Source: Rhizomicrobium electricum (GTDB lineage: Bacteria; Pseudomonadota; Alphaproteobacteria; Micropepsales; Micropepsaceae). Taken from it: a stretch of DNA of 64,000 nucleotides. This document shows, piece by piece, positions 1 to 9,632 of this stretch. The notes below the pieces were generated by a model, which worked only from the letters and a program-made list of their open reading frames with translations, made no database searches and was not told where the DNA came from. Both the position numbers and the translations under genes were made by a program. The stretch is from contig NZ_JAASQS010000005.1 of assembly GCF_011762045.1 (NCBI RefSeq), positions 62,001 through 126,000 on the forward strand. The letters are read 5' to 3'. How positions within the stretch are numbered: the first letter of the stretch is position 1; every line of letters begins with the position of its first letter.

Positions 1-10
1 GGCTTATTCC

Positions 11-751
11 GTGACAGATCAAAAAACCGCACGGGTACCGCAGTTTTTCCTGACACCAGGTGGGCCGTGTCCCTACCTGCCGGGCCGCACGGAACGCAAG
101 GTGTTCGCGCGGCTCACCGGTTCGCTGGCACAGCCGCTCAACGAAGCCCTCACCCATTCCGGTTTCCGCCGCAGCCAGACCATCGCCTATCGTCCGGCTT
201 GCGACACCTGCTCGGCCTGCGTGTCGGTACGCATCCTGGTCGATGCCTTCGACATGTCGCGCAATCAGCGCCGCGTCCTCAAGCGCAGCAGCGATCTGGT
301 GCGCACCGTCGTTCCGCCCGAAGCCACGCGCGAGCAGTTTGCGCTGCTCAGGACCTATCTCGACTCCCGTCATGCCGGCGGCGGCATGTCGGACATGGGT
401 CTGTTCGACTATGTGGCGATGGTGGAAGAGACACCGGTTTCGACCCACATCGTCGAATACCGTCAGCCCGATGGCGTCGGCCGCGGCCGTCTCGTCGCCT
501 GCGCCCTCACCGACGAACTGCGCGACGGCTTATCGATGGTCTACAGCTTCTTCCATCCGGGGGAAGACGCCCGCAGCCTCGGCACCTACATGATCCTGGA
601 CCACATCCAGGCGGCGCGCGAACAGGGCATGCCGCACGTCTATCTCGGTTACTGGGTGCAGGGCTCCAAGAAGATGGCGTACAAAGCGCGCTTCCGGCCG
701 ATGGAAGCCCTCACCCGCGAAGGCTGGGAACTGCTCACCGACGAAGAGTGA
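11..751 (+). CDS. bpt: Aspartate/glutamate leucyltransferase (Bpt, ATE1-like)
   Basis: The 246-residue protein matches the bacterial Bpt family, which transfers leucine from Leu-tRNA to N-terminal Asp or Glu of proteins and so marks them for ClpS/ClpAP degradation in the cytoplasm. Seen in the sequence: the family cysteine pattern with Cys20 in [10 protein letters not shown] and Cys64, Cys67 and Cys70 in ACDTCSAC, and a C-terminal GNAT-like part with [15 protein letters not shown]. The length is normal for the family. It starts at GTG, ten bases into the window, so any upstream neighbour is not visible. It converges on metG across a 112 bp spacer filled by a tandem hairpin repeat that may serve as a shared transcript end. 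Confidence 0.93.
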   Translation: MTDQKTARVPQFFLTPGGPCPYLPGRTERKVFARLTGSLAQPLNEALTHSGFRRSQTIAYRPACDTCSACVSVRILVDAFDMSRNQRRVLKRSSDLVRTVVPPEATREQFALLRTYLDSRHAGGGMSDMGLFDYVAMVEETPVSTHIVEYRQPDGVGRGRLVACALTDELRDGLSMVYSFFHPGEDARSLGTYMILDHIQAAREQGMPHVYLGYWVQGSKKMAYKARFRPMEALTREGWELLTDEE

Positions 752-765
752 GCTCTTCAGTTGTC

Positions 766-863
766 GCGCTTTCGGACGGAAAACCGGGTTCCACTTTTCC
801 TGAAAGCGCTCAAGTTGCCGCGCTTCCGGACGGAAAACCGGATTCCACTTTTCCTGAAAGCGC
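766..863. repeat. Tandem pair of interspersed hairpin repeats
   Basis: Two 44 bp units, 766-809 and 820-863, start 54 bp apart. Each has an outer stem (GCGCTTTC with GAAAGCGC in unit 1; GCGCTTCC with GAAAGCGC, one mismatch, in unit 2) and an inner stem GGAAAA with TTTTCC around an 11-base loop. They fill the spacer between the convergent bpt and metG stop codons, and the second ends one base before the metG stop. A third diverged copy lies at 33502-33544. The class resembles REP/BIME-like palindromes; a role as a two-way terminator or mRNA 3-prime protector is inference. Confidence 0.8.
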
Positions 864-2576
864 TCACTCTCCCCCGAACCGCGTCTTCCACTCCGCGAGC
901 TGCTCGTCGGTGATCTTGGCGAACAACACGTCGGGCGGCGAGATCGCCTGACCGGGTTCGAGCTGATCGAGGAATTTCGCCATCGGCTTGTCCGGCCACG
1001 GAATGATCGCCGGCGCGGGCTGGATCGCCTCGTGAATCTTTTTCGCCGCGGTCGGGATTACCGGCCACGACAGATGTCCGAACAGGTGCACGAGGTTGAG
1101 CCCCATGCGCACGCCCACCGCCGCCTTGACGCGATCGGTCTTCACATGCGTCCACGGCGCCGCCTTGGTGAGATACTCGTTGCCCGCCACCCAGATGGCG
1201 CGCAATTCGGCCAGCGCCTTGCGATACTCGATGTCTTCGAGATAGGCGGCATACTGCGTCACGCGCTTGTCGAGTTCGGCGATCAGCGCCTTTTCCTCGT
1301 CGCCGTATTCGCCCTCGCCCGGCACTTTGCCGTCGAAGCGCGAGACCGTGAACTTGGTCACGCGATTGACGAAGTTGCCGAGCACGTCGGCGAGATCCTT
1401 GTTCACCACCGCCGCGAAATGTTCCCAGGTGAAGGAGCTGTCGGCGCTCTCCGGCGCATTGGCCATCAGCCACCAGCGCCAGTAATCGGCCGGCAGAAGG
1501 TCGAGCGCGGTATTCATGAACACGCCGCGCTTCTGCGAGGTGGAGAACTTGCCGCCGTAGTAGGTCAGCCAGTTGAAACCCTTGATGCGGTCCACCAGCT
1601 TCCAGTTCTCGCCCGAGCCCATGACGGTGATCGGGAAGCCGACGGTGTGGAACGGCACGTTGTCCTTGGCCATGAACTCGAGATAGGTCACGTCCTTGGC
1701 GTTCTCAGGCCGCCACCACTTCTGCCATTCGGAATCCGGCAGGCCTCTGGAGTCGGTCAGCTCCTTGGTGGCGCCGATGTATTCGATCGGCGCATCGAAC
1801 CAGACATAGAACACCTTGCCCTTGAGCTTGCCGTCGCCGATGTCGTCCGGTACCGGCACGCCCCATTCGAGATCGCGGGTGATGCCGCGGTCGTTGAGGC
1901 CCTCGTCCAGCCATTTGCGCGCGATCGACAACACTAGGTTCGGCCAATCGCGGTCGTGGCTGTCGATCCACTTGCGCAACGGTTCGACGAAGCTCGACTG
2001 TTTGAGGAAGAGATGCGCGCTATCGCGGATTTCGATTTCCTTGGACCCCGACAAAGCCGAGCGCGGATCGATCAGATCGGTCGGGTCGAGCACGCGGGTG
2101 CAGTTCTCGCATTGGTCTCCACGGGCGCGGTCATAGCCGCAATGGGGACAGGTGCCGATCACGTAGCGATCCGGCAGGAAGCGTTTTTCGGCGTGGGAAT
2201 AGACCTGCTTGGTCGTGCGCACTTCGAGGTGGCCGTTCTTCCACAGCACGCGGGCCAGATGCTGGGTCAGCTCCAGGTTCTGCTGCGACGACGACCGCCC
2301 AAAATAGTCCCACGAAAGCTCGAAGCCCTCGCCCAGCCGCTTCTGGATGTCGTGCTGCTCGGTGCAATAGGTCGCGACATCCTGGCCCGCCTCCAGCGCC
2401 GCCAGTTCGGCCGGGGTGCCGTGCTCGTCGGTGGCGCAGATGAACAGGGTCTCGTCCCCTCGCGCGCGGCGGTAGCGGGAATACACGTCGGCCGGGAGCA
2501 TCGACCCGACCAGATTGCCCAAGTGCTTGACACCATTGATATAAGGGAGTGCGCTGGTAATCAGATAGCGGGTCAT
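864..2576 (-). CDS. metG: Methionyl-tRNA synthetase
   Basis: This 570-residue class I synthetase charges tRNA-Met and supplies both initiation and elongation. Visible features are the N-terminal Rossmann start TRYLITSALPYINGVKHLGN (HIGH-like HLGN), a zinc-knuckle insertion with CPHCGYDRARGDQCENC near residue 150, and the KMSKS-like loop KFSTSQKRG near residue 345. The C-terminal anticodon-binding helices are present, but the extra C-terminal EMAP-like dimerisation domain found in longer MetG proteins is absent, so it is the short form. tRNA-Thr lies 31 bp upstream on the same strand and may be co-transcribed. The 3-prime end abuts a hairpin repeat. Confidence 0.96.
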   Translation of the reverse strand: MTRYLITSALPYINGVKHLGNLVGSMLPADVYSRYRRARGDETLFICATDEHGTPAELAALEAGQDVATYCTEQHDIQKRLGEGFELSWDYFGRSSSQQNLELTQHLARVLWKNGHLEVRTTKQVYSHAEKRFLPDRYVIGTCPHCGYDRARGDQCENCTRVLDPTDLIDPRSALSGSKEIEIRDSAHLFLKQSSFVEPLRKWIDSHDRDWPNLVLSIARKWLDEGLNDRGITRDLEWGVPVPDDIGDGKLKGKVFYVWFDAPIEYIGATKELTDSRGLPDSEWQKWWRPENAKDVTYLEFMAKDNVPFHTVGFPITVMGSGENWKLVDRIKGFNWLTYYGGKFSTSQKRGVFMNTALDLLPADYWRWWLMANAPESADSSFTWEHFAAVVNKDLADVLGNFVNRVTKFTVSRFDGKVPGEGEYGDEEKALIAELDKRVTQYAAYLEDIEYRKALAELRAIWVAGNEYLTKAAPWTHVKTDRVKAAVGVRMGLNLVHLFGHLSWPVIPTAAKKIHEAIQPAPAIIPWPDKPMAKFLDQLEPGQAISPPDVLFAKITDEQLAEWKTRFGGE

Positions 2577-2607
2577 GCGGGGGGTGCCAATCTAGCCGTT
2601 AAAGGTC

Positions 2608-2683
<76 letters not shown>

Positions 2684-2730
2684 CTGAGCCTCCGAATACG
2701 ACGGCTTGGGACGGGACGCAACCGGGTGGA

Positions 2731-3030
2731 TCAAATCCTGCCTGTTCGCCAAGACCTTACCCGGAGCGCCGTCCCGATGCGGGCCAGCCGGCCGGACCCG
2801 ATCGGTACGACGGTGCAGACCCGCGTAATCATCTCGCCCGTCTTGTAGATGTGGCAGTTGATGCGGCGGACGGGCTCGTCCGAGGTCCCTCTGGTTTTGG
2901 CGATGATGGCTTCAGCAGCTGCGATCGCCGCTTTATCCGAACCATTGAGCCGGCGCCATTCGGTTTGCTCCGAGCGGAAGGCATTCTTGTGGCAGGGACG
3001 AGTTCCGACGATTTCAATAGAGACGAACAC
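2731..3030 (-). CDS. Hypothetical protein, possible third gene of the glycosyltransferase module
   Basis: A 99-codon frame starting at GTG, 14 bases after the stop of the upstream beta-barrel-like gene, with a weak AGG five bases before the start. The product is basic, has no membrane segment or signal peptide, and I recognise no family in it. Support comes from close spacing to the upstream gene on the same strand and from the lack of any better frame in this 360 bp gap. An overlapping plus-strand frame (2849-3115) would run into the neighbouring gene and is less plausible. It may not be real. Confidence 0.35.
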   Translation of the reverse strand: MFVSIEIVGTRPCHKNAFRSEQTEWRRLNGSDKAAIAAAEAIIAKTRGTSDEPVRRINCHIYKTGEMITRVCTVVPIGSGRLARIGTALRVRSWRTGRI

Positions 3031-3044
3031 AGCGCCTAATCAAT

Positions 3045-3827
3045 TCAGGTCTGATACCACAGCGTTGCGACCATACCGGTTTCCTTCACGATATTGCGTC
3101 CGAACAAAGACATGAAATAGCCGGTTTGAAACGACCAGCGCCGTGACACCTTCTGCACTAGCGAAACCTGCAACTTGGAAAGTTCATAGGCCTGATAGGG
3201 AGGCCGCACCGGCCCGGTCGTCATGAAAGTGAAGCTCTGCACCGTCAGAAGATAATCGCGCGTCATCCAGTAACCGGCCGTGCCCTCGAACGCGATTTCG
3301 TCGGGGCGCGGACGCGCAATCCATCGCTTCGCTATTTCGATGTCTAGAAACGCGTTGTGCTTGAGCACCTTGAAGCTGCGGCCGTAGAGCAGACGGGTTT
3401 CGAACTGCCGACCGGCCTCGCCACTTGCCGAGGTCGACATGTCAAACGCGCCAGCCGATTTGTAGGAGGTCTGCACCGACAGCATTCCGATCCGCGACAG
3501 CAACAGAATCCGCAGTCCGCCTTCGATCGAAGCCGAATGGACGTCGGCAATGCCGGTACCGTCCATGTCGGACTTCGCGAGCACGTATTCCGGCACGGCG
3601 AACAGCGTCACGGAGTCGAGCACGCCGTATTCCATCCAGCTCTGGAACAGGTATTTGCTGAAGACGATGTGTTTGGCGGAGCCGCCGCCGTTATCGTACA
3701 GGCGCGAGGCGGTGCTCGCCGTCACGCCGGCGAAAATAGCCATATGGTTCCGGTTCAGTGTCCAGGCTCCGCCTTCCGCCGTTTCCGCGCAGAGCAACAG
3801 GAGCACCGAAAGCATCCAGCGCGTCAC
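3045..3827 (-). CDS. Predicted secreted, outer-membrane beta-barrel-like protein
   Basis: The proposed 260-residue protein begins at GTG 3827, overlapping the stop of the upstream glycosyltransferase in a GTGA junction; ATG 3815 is the alternative. The start VTRWMLSVLLLLCAETAEGG looks like a signal peptide. The rest is a series of short, alternating hydrophobic and polar segments ending in an aromatic-rich strand (MVATLWYQT), as in small outer-membrane barrels. No family is recognised. Translational coupling to a membrane glycosyltransferase suggests a part in exporting or anchoring the polymer or glycan made by that enzyme, in the way barrel partners serve other secreted polysaccharide systems. 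That role is inference. Confidence 0.6.
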   Translation of the reverse strand: MTRWMLSVLLLLCAETAEGGAWTLNRNHMAIFAGVTASTASRLYDNGGGSAKHIVFSKYLFQSWMEYGVLDSVTLFAVPEYVLAKSDMDGTGIADVHSASIEGGLRILLLSRIGMLSVQTSYKSAGAFDMSTSASGEAGRQFETRLLYGRSFKVLKHNAFLDIEIAKRWIARPRPDEIAFEGTAGYWMTRDYLLTVQSFTFMTTGPVRPPYQAYELSKLQVSLVQKVSRRWSFQTGYFMSLFGRNIVKETGMVATLWYQT

Positions 3828-5263
3828 TGCTCTGCTCCGTGCGGAGTTTTCTCCCAATGGAAGGGATTGCGCAGCAACTGCCAAAGCGCGCGGTAGGTCG
3901 CTGCCGAAATCAGCAGCCAATAGAGCGGATACGTCAGGACGATCACCGCTTCCGCTCGGCGCCGCTCCCCGGCAACGGCAGCAAGCCCAGCCAGGAGAAT
4001 ATTGGTGACGAACAGCGCGAAACCCGAAACGCGCGCGAGCCATGCCAGCGCGCCGCCACCGTCGGGTGCGAGCACGGCCGCCGCGACACAAACGATCCAC
4101 ATCACCGGATTGATGAGTGCCGACCATACGGCTCCGCCGAGGAACGATGCAATCAACAAGCTGCCGGCTGCTCCAATCTCGCCGGCGACCGTTTTTGGGT
4201 TGCGGCTATGCACCAGCATGGTCTGCATATAGCCCTTCATCCAGCGCGTACGCTGGCGCAGCCATGTTCCAAGCTTTTCCGGCGCCTCTTCGAACGTCGC
4301 GGAGTCGAGGATCGCCACACGATGGCCTAATCGTGCCAGCCGCACGCCGAGATCGGCATCCTCGGTGACGTTGAACGGGTCCCATGCGCCGGCTTCGACC
4401 AGCGACTTGACGCGGAAATGATTGGATGTGCCGCCCAAAGGAATGGGCGAATGAAGACGCGCCAATCCCGGCAGCAGCATCCGGAACCACACCGCGTAAT
4501 CGATGGCAAACATGCGGGAGATCCAGGACGGCGCACGATCGATCGCAAGCCTCGCCTGCAAGCAGGAGACGTCTGGATTGGCGCGAAACGCCGCCACGGC
4601 TTTCCGCAGCTGGTCGGGCTCGGGCCGGTCCTCGGCATCGTAGACAACGACGAACTCGCCCCACACAGACTGAAGTGCGAAGTTGCAGGCCTTGGGCTTG
4701 GTGCGCGGTAATCCCGGCGGCACGACAACCGCATTGAGCCCGGCCGCAAACACCGCAGCAAAGGTTTCGCTGTCGTCCTCCTCCACTACAAGACGAACAT
4801 CGAGTTTATCGGACGGGTAATCGAGAGCGGCGAGCGCGCGGGTCAATTCGCCGATCATTCCCGCTTCGCGATAGACCGGCACCAGAACGCTATAGACCGG
4901 AAGCGTCTGATCGTTTCTGACGACGACTGTCGGTTCGGGACGCCTGCCGAGCAATGCCAGCACACCGCGCAAAGCAAAGCTGCAGATGAAACCGAGCGAC
5001 ATCGCGGCAACGACAATGTCGGTCATCGCGATGGGGCGTATGACGAAGGCCGTCACCAATACTGCCAGAGATGTAAGCAGCACTGTCGCCTGCCAGCGGG
5101 TCACGACCCGGCGCGCCGAGAAGTGCGGACGTTCCTCCGCCAACCCGAGCGTCGCGCGGCGCAGCATCTCCGATTTGTCGGGCCGGCCGAGACGCGTCAC
5201 CACGCTTAGCCGCGGCCGCTCCAGCACAGCCGCCCGGCGGTTGCGGGCACCTTGCGCGCTCAA
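3824..5263 (-). CDS. Membrane glycosyltransferase, family 2 (BcsA/NfrB-like)
   Basis: This 479-residue protein has the layout of a processive membrane GT2: an N-terminal hydrophobic pair (around residues 60-105), a cytoplasmic GT-A core and several C-terminal membrane helices. Motifs seen are VLVPVYREAG, the nucleotide-sugar acidic pair in VVVYDAEDRPEPDQ, TEDADLGVRL as the acceptor-side acidic motif and RQRTRWMKGY as the QxxRW-type motif, here R in place of Q. The sugar and product cannot be read. The start is TTG at 5263, supported by GAGGGG seven bases upstream. It is translationally coupled to a barrel-like partner. Spacer 5264-5487 upstream shows no recognisable structure and should hold the promoter. 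Confidence 0.85.
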   Translation of the reverse strand: MSAQGARNRRAAVLERPRLSVVTRLGRPDKSEMLRRATLGLAEERPHFSARRVVTRWQATVLLTSLAVLVTAFVIRPIAMTDIVVAAMSLGFICSFALRGVLALLGRRPEPTVVVRNDQTLPVYSVLVPVYREAGMIGELTRALAALDYPSDKLDVRLVVEEDDSETFAAVFAAGLNAVVVPPGLPRTKPKACNFALQSVWGEFVVVYDAEDRPEPDQLRKAVAAFRANPDVSCLQARLAIDRAPSWISRMFAIDYAVWFRMLLPGLARLHSPIPLGGTSNHFRVKSLVEAGAWDPFNVTEDADLGVRLARLGHRVAILDSATFEEAPEKLGTWLRQRTRWMKGYMQTMLVHSRNPKTVAGEIGAAGSLLIASFLGGAVWSALINPVMWIVCVAAAVLAPDGGGALAWLARVSGFALFVTNILLAGLAAVAGERRRAEAVIVLTYPLYWLLISAATYRALWQLLRNPFHWEKTPHGAEQ

Positions 5264-5487
5264 GACCAGCCCCCTCGGTCCGAGACTGCGATCTCGTCAT
5301 GCGAACGCTCGATAGGCCGCAAACGCAGCGGCGGGCGTCAATACGGCCCGTCGAACGCCACCTGTGGAGGTATTCCCGCCAGAACGCCTGGAATTAGGTC
5401 GGCGCACACAGAACTACGCCACCTACCGAAGGTTGCATTGGCAGTTTCGGGGGCAACTTATCTCTGGATAAATCCAGCCTGCGGCGG

Positions 5488-6981
5488 TCAGACTCCCCGG
5501 ACGCGGGCGACGGCGGCACTCCAGCCCTGGTACAGGACATCTCGGCATGCTTCGGGCAACGTCGGTTCGAAACGGCGTTCGAGTTTCCAGCGGCCGGCGA
5601 TGTCGGCCGTATCCTGGAATATGCCCGCCGCCAATCCCGCCAAATAGGCCGCGCCCATCGCCGTGGTTTCCGTGACCTGTGGCCGCTCGACCGGCAAACC
5701 TGTCAAATCGGCGAGCCGCTGGCAGAACCAGTCGTTGCGCACCATGCCGCCATCGACCTTCAGTGCCTTGGGCGCCCCCATCCGCACCGACGCCATGTCC
5801 TTCGCCATCGCTTCGAGCAGATCGCGGGTTTCGAAGCAAACGGCATCGAGCGCCGCCCGTGCGATCTCAGCCGCACCAGCATCGCGCGTCAGTCCGAGAA
5901 TGGCCCCGCGTGCATCGGGATCCCAGTACGGCGCGCCCAATCCGGTGAAGGCCGGAACGAAATAGAGGCCGTCAGCATCGCCTGCCTTTTGCGCCAGCGC
6001 TTCGATCTCTCCAGCCTGCCCGATGATCCCCAGGCTGTCGCGCAACCACTGCACCACGGCACCGGCGACGAAGATGCTGCCTTCGATCGCGTATTGCGGC
6101 TTGCCGTGAAGACGCGAGGCGCAGGTCGCCAACAGGCGGTTCTGCGAAACCGGCGGCACAGGTCCGGTGTGCACCAGGGCAAAACAACCGGTGCCGTAGG
6201 TCGATTTGACGTCGCCGGGGTTGAAGCACGCCTGTCCGATCGCAGCGGCCTGCTGATCGCCGGCAACGCCGAGGATCGGAAGCGCTCTGCCGAACAGGTC
6301 AGGTGCGGTCCAACCGAATAGACCGGCGCTGTCGCACACTTCCGGCAGCATCGCACGAGGAATGTTGAACAGCATGAGAAGGTCCTGGTCCCACGCCAGC
6401 GACTTCAGGTTCAAAAGCATAGTCCGGGAGGCATTGGTGGCGTCGGTGGCGTGGACCTTGCCGCCGGTCAGCTTCCACAGCAGCCAACTGTCCACTGTCC
6501 CGAAGGCGAGATGGCCCTGCTCCGCCTCCGACCGCACGCCCGGCAGGGTCTCAAGCAGCCATTCCAGCTTGGTGGCGGAGAAGTAAGGATCGAGCAGCAG
6601 ACCCGTCCGCGCGGTGATCTCACCGCCGATCCCGGCCGAATGCAGCGCCCGGCACCGCTCTGAGGTGCGGCGATCCTGCCAGACGATGGCGTTGTGAACG
6701 GCCTTGCCGGTCCGCCGGTCCCAGACGAGCGTCGTCTCGCGCTGGTTGGTGATGCCCAGCCCGGCAACGGTGGACACATCGACGCCGCGCAGAACTTCCC
6801 GGCAGCAGGCGAGCGTGGCGCTCCAGATTTCCTCCGGATCGTGCTCCACCCAGCCGTTGGCGGGATAAATCTGACCAAGATCGATGGCGTGAAAGGCCTG
6901 CGGCATACCCGCCGCATCGAAGATCACCGCCCGTGTCGAGGTGGTCCCCTGGTCGATGATCAATAAAATCCGTGGGTCCAT
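5488..6981 (-). CDS. glpK: Glycerol kinase
   Basis: The protein phosphorylates glycerol to sn-glycerol 3-phosphate with ATP in the cytosol. Its 497-residue length is standard. Family markers include the N-terminal phosphate loop IDQGTTSTRAVIFD, TNQRETTLVWDRRTG, the glycerol site around NGWVEHDPEEIW, and the FGGY signature regions YFVPAFTGLGAPYWDP and KVDGGMVRNDWFCQ. No glpF or glpD lies beside it, so the glycerol pathway is split in this genome. It is divergent from the DUF2336 gene across 109 bp that must hold both promoters. Confidence 0.96.
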   Translation of the reverse strand: MDPRILLIIDQGTTSTRAVIFDAAGMPQAFHAIDLGQIYPANGWVEHDPEEIWSATLACCREVLRGVDVSTVAGLGITNQRETTLVWDRRTGKAVHNAIVWQDRRTSERCRALHSAGIGGEITARTGLLLDPYFSATKLEWLLETLPGVRSEAEQGHLAFGTVDSWLLWKLTGGKVHATDATNASRTMLLNLKSLAWDQDLLMLFNIPRAMLPEVCDSAGLFGWTAPDLFGRALPILGVAGDQQAAAIGQACFNPGDVKSTYGTGCFALVHTGPVPPVSQNRLLATCASRLHGKPQYAIEGSIFVAGAVVQWLRDSLGIIGQAGEIEALAQKAGDADGLYFVPAFTGLGAPYWDPDARGAILGLTRDAGAAEIARAALDAVCFETRDLLEAMAKDMASVRMGAPKALKVDGGMVRNDWFCQRLADLTGLPVERPQVTETTAMGAAYLAGLAAGIFQDTADIAGRWKLERRFEPTLPEACRDVLYQGWSAAVARVRGV

Positions 6982-7090
6982 CTTAACAGATCGTCGTGGT
7001 TTCCAAGTTGGTTAGATTAATACGCTGTTAACGACAGTTTGCTACTGCTGACAGCATGCTATTGCGGCGAATTGGGGCGAGGCGACAGAC

Positions 7091-8188
7091 GTGGGACTGA
7101 CAGCCAGAGATATGAGCGACATGGGCCGTTTGGCTCAGCTTGCCGCAAACCCACAAGACACTACCAGGGAAGAAATCTATCTGGCGGTGGCATCGCTTTA
7201 CCGCGTCCAGGGCAACCACCTGAATAACCGCGAAAAAGACCTGATGCGGGAGATCCTGCAGCGGTTGACGCGCGACGTCGAGATGGCGATCCGGATCGCC
7301 CTGGCCGAACGGCTGGCCGAAGATACCTCGGCCCCGACCGATCTCATTCTCCTCCTGGCCGACGACCGCATCGAGGTCGCCCGCCCCGTTATCCTGCGCA
7401 GCCCGCTTTTGACCGACGAAGACATGCTGCGGCTAATCGCCGAAAGCGATGTCGGTCATCAGGAGGCCGTCGCCGCCCGTCCCCATATCGGCGAGACCGT
7501 CTCGGCCGCGCTGGCCGAGAGCGAGAACGAAACCGTCCTCGTCACGCTGGTGCGCAATGCCACGGCACGGATTTCCGGCGCCACCTACGAAGTCCTGGTC
7601 GACAAGTCGCGCAAGTTCGTCGCCTTGCAGGAGCCGATCGTGCACCGGCAGGACCTGCCACCGGTTTTGGCGACCAAGATGTGCGGCTGGGTGTCGGATG
7701 TCCTGAAGACTTACATCGTGCGCAATTACCCCATCGAACACGCTAAACTCGATGCCGCGATGGCCTCCGCCGAACACAGCCTCAACAGCGGACCGTCTGC
7801 ACCGCGCCCGACGCCGACCGAGAGCGCCCAAAAGCTGGTCGAGAAGCTCTATACCGCCGGGCAGCTCAGGGCGGGTTTCCTGCTCCGCGTACTGCATCAA
7901 GGTCAGATCGACATCTTCGACCTCGCCTTCGCCAAACTGCTCGACCTGCCGCTGCACGAAACCCGGCGGACCCTCTACGAGCGGGGCCCCAAGCCGGTCG
8001 CGCTGGCCTGCCGCGCCGTCGGAATCGACCGCTGCGTCTTCGCCACGGTGTTCAAGCTGTCCCGTCAGGCGCGCCTGATGAAGCCGGTCCTAACGGCAGC
8101 CGATATGCAGATCGTCGACGGCGCTTTCTCCACCTACACCAAGACAGCCGCCTACGAGGAACTCCAGGCGATGGCGAAAAAAGGCTGA
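7091..8188 (+). CDS. DUF2336 domain-containing protein
   Basis: A 365-residue soluble alpha-helical protein of the DUF2336 family, common in alphaproteobacteria and of unknown biochemical function. Typical features are the repeat-like helical segments such as [20 protein letters not shown] and [20 protein letters not shown], which recall HEAT-like surfaces, and the absence of membrane or signal sequence. It starts at GTG 7091 with GAGG nine bases upstream; ATG codons a few residues in are alternatives. It is the first gene of a same-strand run with NAD kinase, a receiver protein and an Hpt protein. DUF2336 proteins are often found near signalling genes, which fits here, but no mechanism is implied by the sequence. 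Confidence 0.82.
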   Translation: MGLTARDMSDMGRLAQLAANPQDTTREEIYLAVASLYRVQGNHLNNREKDLMREILQRLTRDVEMAIRIALAERLAEDTSAPTDLILLLADDRIEVARPVILRSPLLTDEDMLRLIAESDVGHQEAVAARPHIGETVSAALAESENETVLVTLVRNATARISGATYEVLVDKSRKFVALQEPIVHRQDLPPVLATKMCGWVSDVLKTYIVRNYPIEHAKLDAAMASAEHSLNSGPSAPRPTPTESAQKLVEKLYTAGQLRAGFLLRVLHQGQIDIFDLAFAKLLDLPLHETRRTLYERGPKPVALACRAVGIDRCVFATVFKLSRQARLMKPVLTAADMQIVDGAFSTYTKTAAYEELQAMAKKG

Positions 8189-8279
8189 AAGCCCCCCGCC
8201 TCACCTGCTAGTGTCCCGCCATGATCGAGCATCGCACTGCTCACGCCGTCCGGCGTCGATGACAGGGGGCTTTATACCC

Positions 8280-9035
8280 ATGCGCCTGCATTTCGTGGCC
8301 ACCGCGGTTCCGGAGGCCCAATCCGCCCTCACCAATCTACGCCAGCAATACGACGACGCCGGGCCGGAAAAGGCCGAAGTCATCGTGGCACTCGGCGGCG
8401 ACGGCTTCATGCTGCAGACGCTGCATACCTATCTCGGCCAGGACAAACCGATCTACGGCATGAACCTCGGCAGCGTCGGCTTCCTGATGAACGAGTACAA
8501 CGAGGCCGATCTGCCCGAACGCCTGGCCAAGGCCGAACGGGCGGTCATCAACCCCTTGCGAATGCGCGCCATGACGGCCGACGCCTGCATCGACGGCCTC
8601 GCTTTCAACGAGGTGTCCCTGCTACGGCAAACCCGACAGGCTACCAAACTGCGGATCCTGGTCGACGGCAAGGTGCGCATCTCCGAGCTGATCTGCGATG
8701 GCGCCCTGGTCTCCACGCCGGTGGGGTCGACTGCCTACAACCTGTCGGCACATGGGCCGATCCTGCCGATCGACTCCGCCCTGCTCGCCCTGACCCCGAT
8801 CAGCGCCTTCCGGCCCCGGCGCTGGCGCGGCGCCCTCTTGCCTCATCGCGCCAAAGTCCGCTTCGAGGCCCTGGAAGTGGAGAAGCGTCCCGTCAGCGCG
8901 GTGGCCGACGGTCTCGAGGTCCGGAACATCATGTCGGTCGACGTCGCCGAGGATCATTCGGTGTCGATGGTCATGCTCTACGAGGCCGGCCGCAACCTTG
9001 ACGAGCGTATACTTACCGAGCAATTCCTCGACTAG
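8280..9035 (+). CDS. nadK: NAD kinase
   Basis: The enzyme makes NADP from NAD using ATP or polyphosphate. The 251-residue length fits the short alphaproteobacterial form. Motifs: catalytic GGDG in [33 protein letters not shown] and the NAD-binding segment [20 protein letters not shown] chose ATG 8280 because the family begins right at this strand ([13 protein letters not shown]); the frame remains open 69 bases further upstream but that part has no family match. It lies 91 bp after the DUF2336 gene. Confidence 0.95.
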   Translation: MRLHFVATAVPEAQSALTNLRQQYDDAGPEKAEVIVALGGDGFMLQTLHTYLGQDKPIYGMNLGSVGFLMNEYNEADLPERLAKAERAVINPLRMRAMTADACIDGLAFNEVSLLRQTRQATKLRILVDGKVRISELICDGALVSTPVGSTAYNLSAHGPILPIDSALLALTPISAFRPRRWRGALLPHRAKVRFEALEVEKRPVSAVADGLEVRNIMSVDVAEDHSVSMVMLYEAGRNLDERILTEQFLD

Positions 9036-9109
9036 AAACCGCGGATTTCATCGAAACTTAAGCCCGAATACGTAGGCTCGCCTTCGGCCCGAGAAGCGGG
9101 CGGGGGTAC

Positions 9110-9613
9110 ATGGACGGCCTACGGTTCGATAAACTACGAATTCTCGTAGTCGACGATAACCAGCACATGCGCAAGCTGGTCGTTGCCGTGCTGCAAGCCG
9201 TCGGCGTGCGCGATCTTTTCGAAGCGGCGGACGGCGAACACGCCTGGCGGGCGCTGCGCGACACCAATCCCGACATTATCGTCCTCGACTGGCAGATGGA
9301 CGGCATGACCGGCCTCGAATTCGCCCGCCTGGTCCGCAACTCGCCGCGCTCGCCCAACGTCTACGTGCCGATCATCATGCTGACCGGACACACCCATGTC
9401 GAACATGTCCGTCAGGCCCGCGATGCCGGGGTCAACGAATTCCTCGCCAAACCCGTAACGGTCAAGGCGATCCTGTCGCGGCTGGTCAACGTCGTCGAAC
9501 ATCCGCGGCCCTTCATCCGTACGAAGACATATTTCGGGCCATGCCGCAGGCGCCGCGCCCTGACGGCCTATGCCGGACCCGAGCGGCGCAAAGAACCAAC
9601 ATTCGTCGATTGA
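9110..9613 (+). CDS. Stand-alone response regulator receiver protein (CheY-like)
   Basis: A 167-residue protein with one receiver domain at about residues 8-130: acidic pocket in RILVVDDNQ, phosphoacceptor Asp in PDIIVLDWQMDG, Thr in IIMLTGHT and Lys in FLAKPVTV. All signature residues are intact, so it should be phosphorylated. After the domain comes a basic tail with a YAGPERRKEP motif, shared in form with the receiver protein at 42778-43755, and no DNA-binding domain. A signal-relay or motility-type role is likely. The next gene encodes an Hpt protein, which could be its phosphate donor; no histidine kinase is in the window. Confidence 0.9.
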   Translation: MDGLRFDKLRILVVDDNQHMRKLVVAVLQAVGVRDLFEAADGEHAWRALRDTNPDIIVLDWQMDGMTGLEFARLVRNSPRSPNVYVPIIMLTGHTHVEHVRQARDAGVNEFLAKPVTVKAILSRLVNVVEHPRPFIRTKTYFGPCRRRRALTAYAGPERRKEPTFVD

Positions 9614-9632
9614 GGCGCACACCAGGATCATC

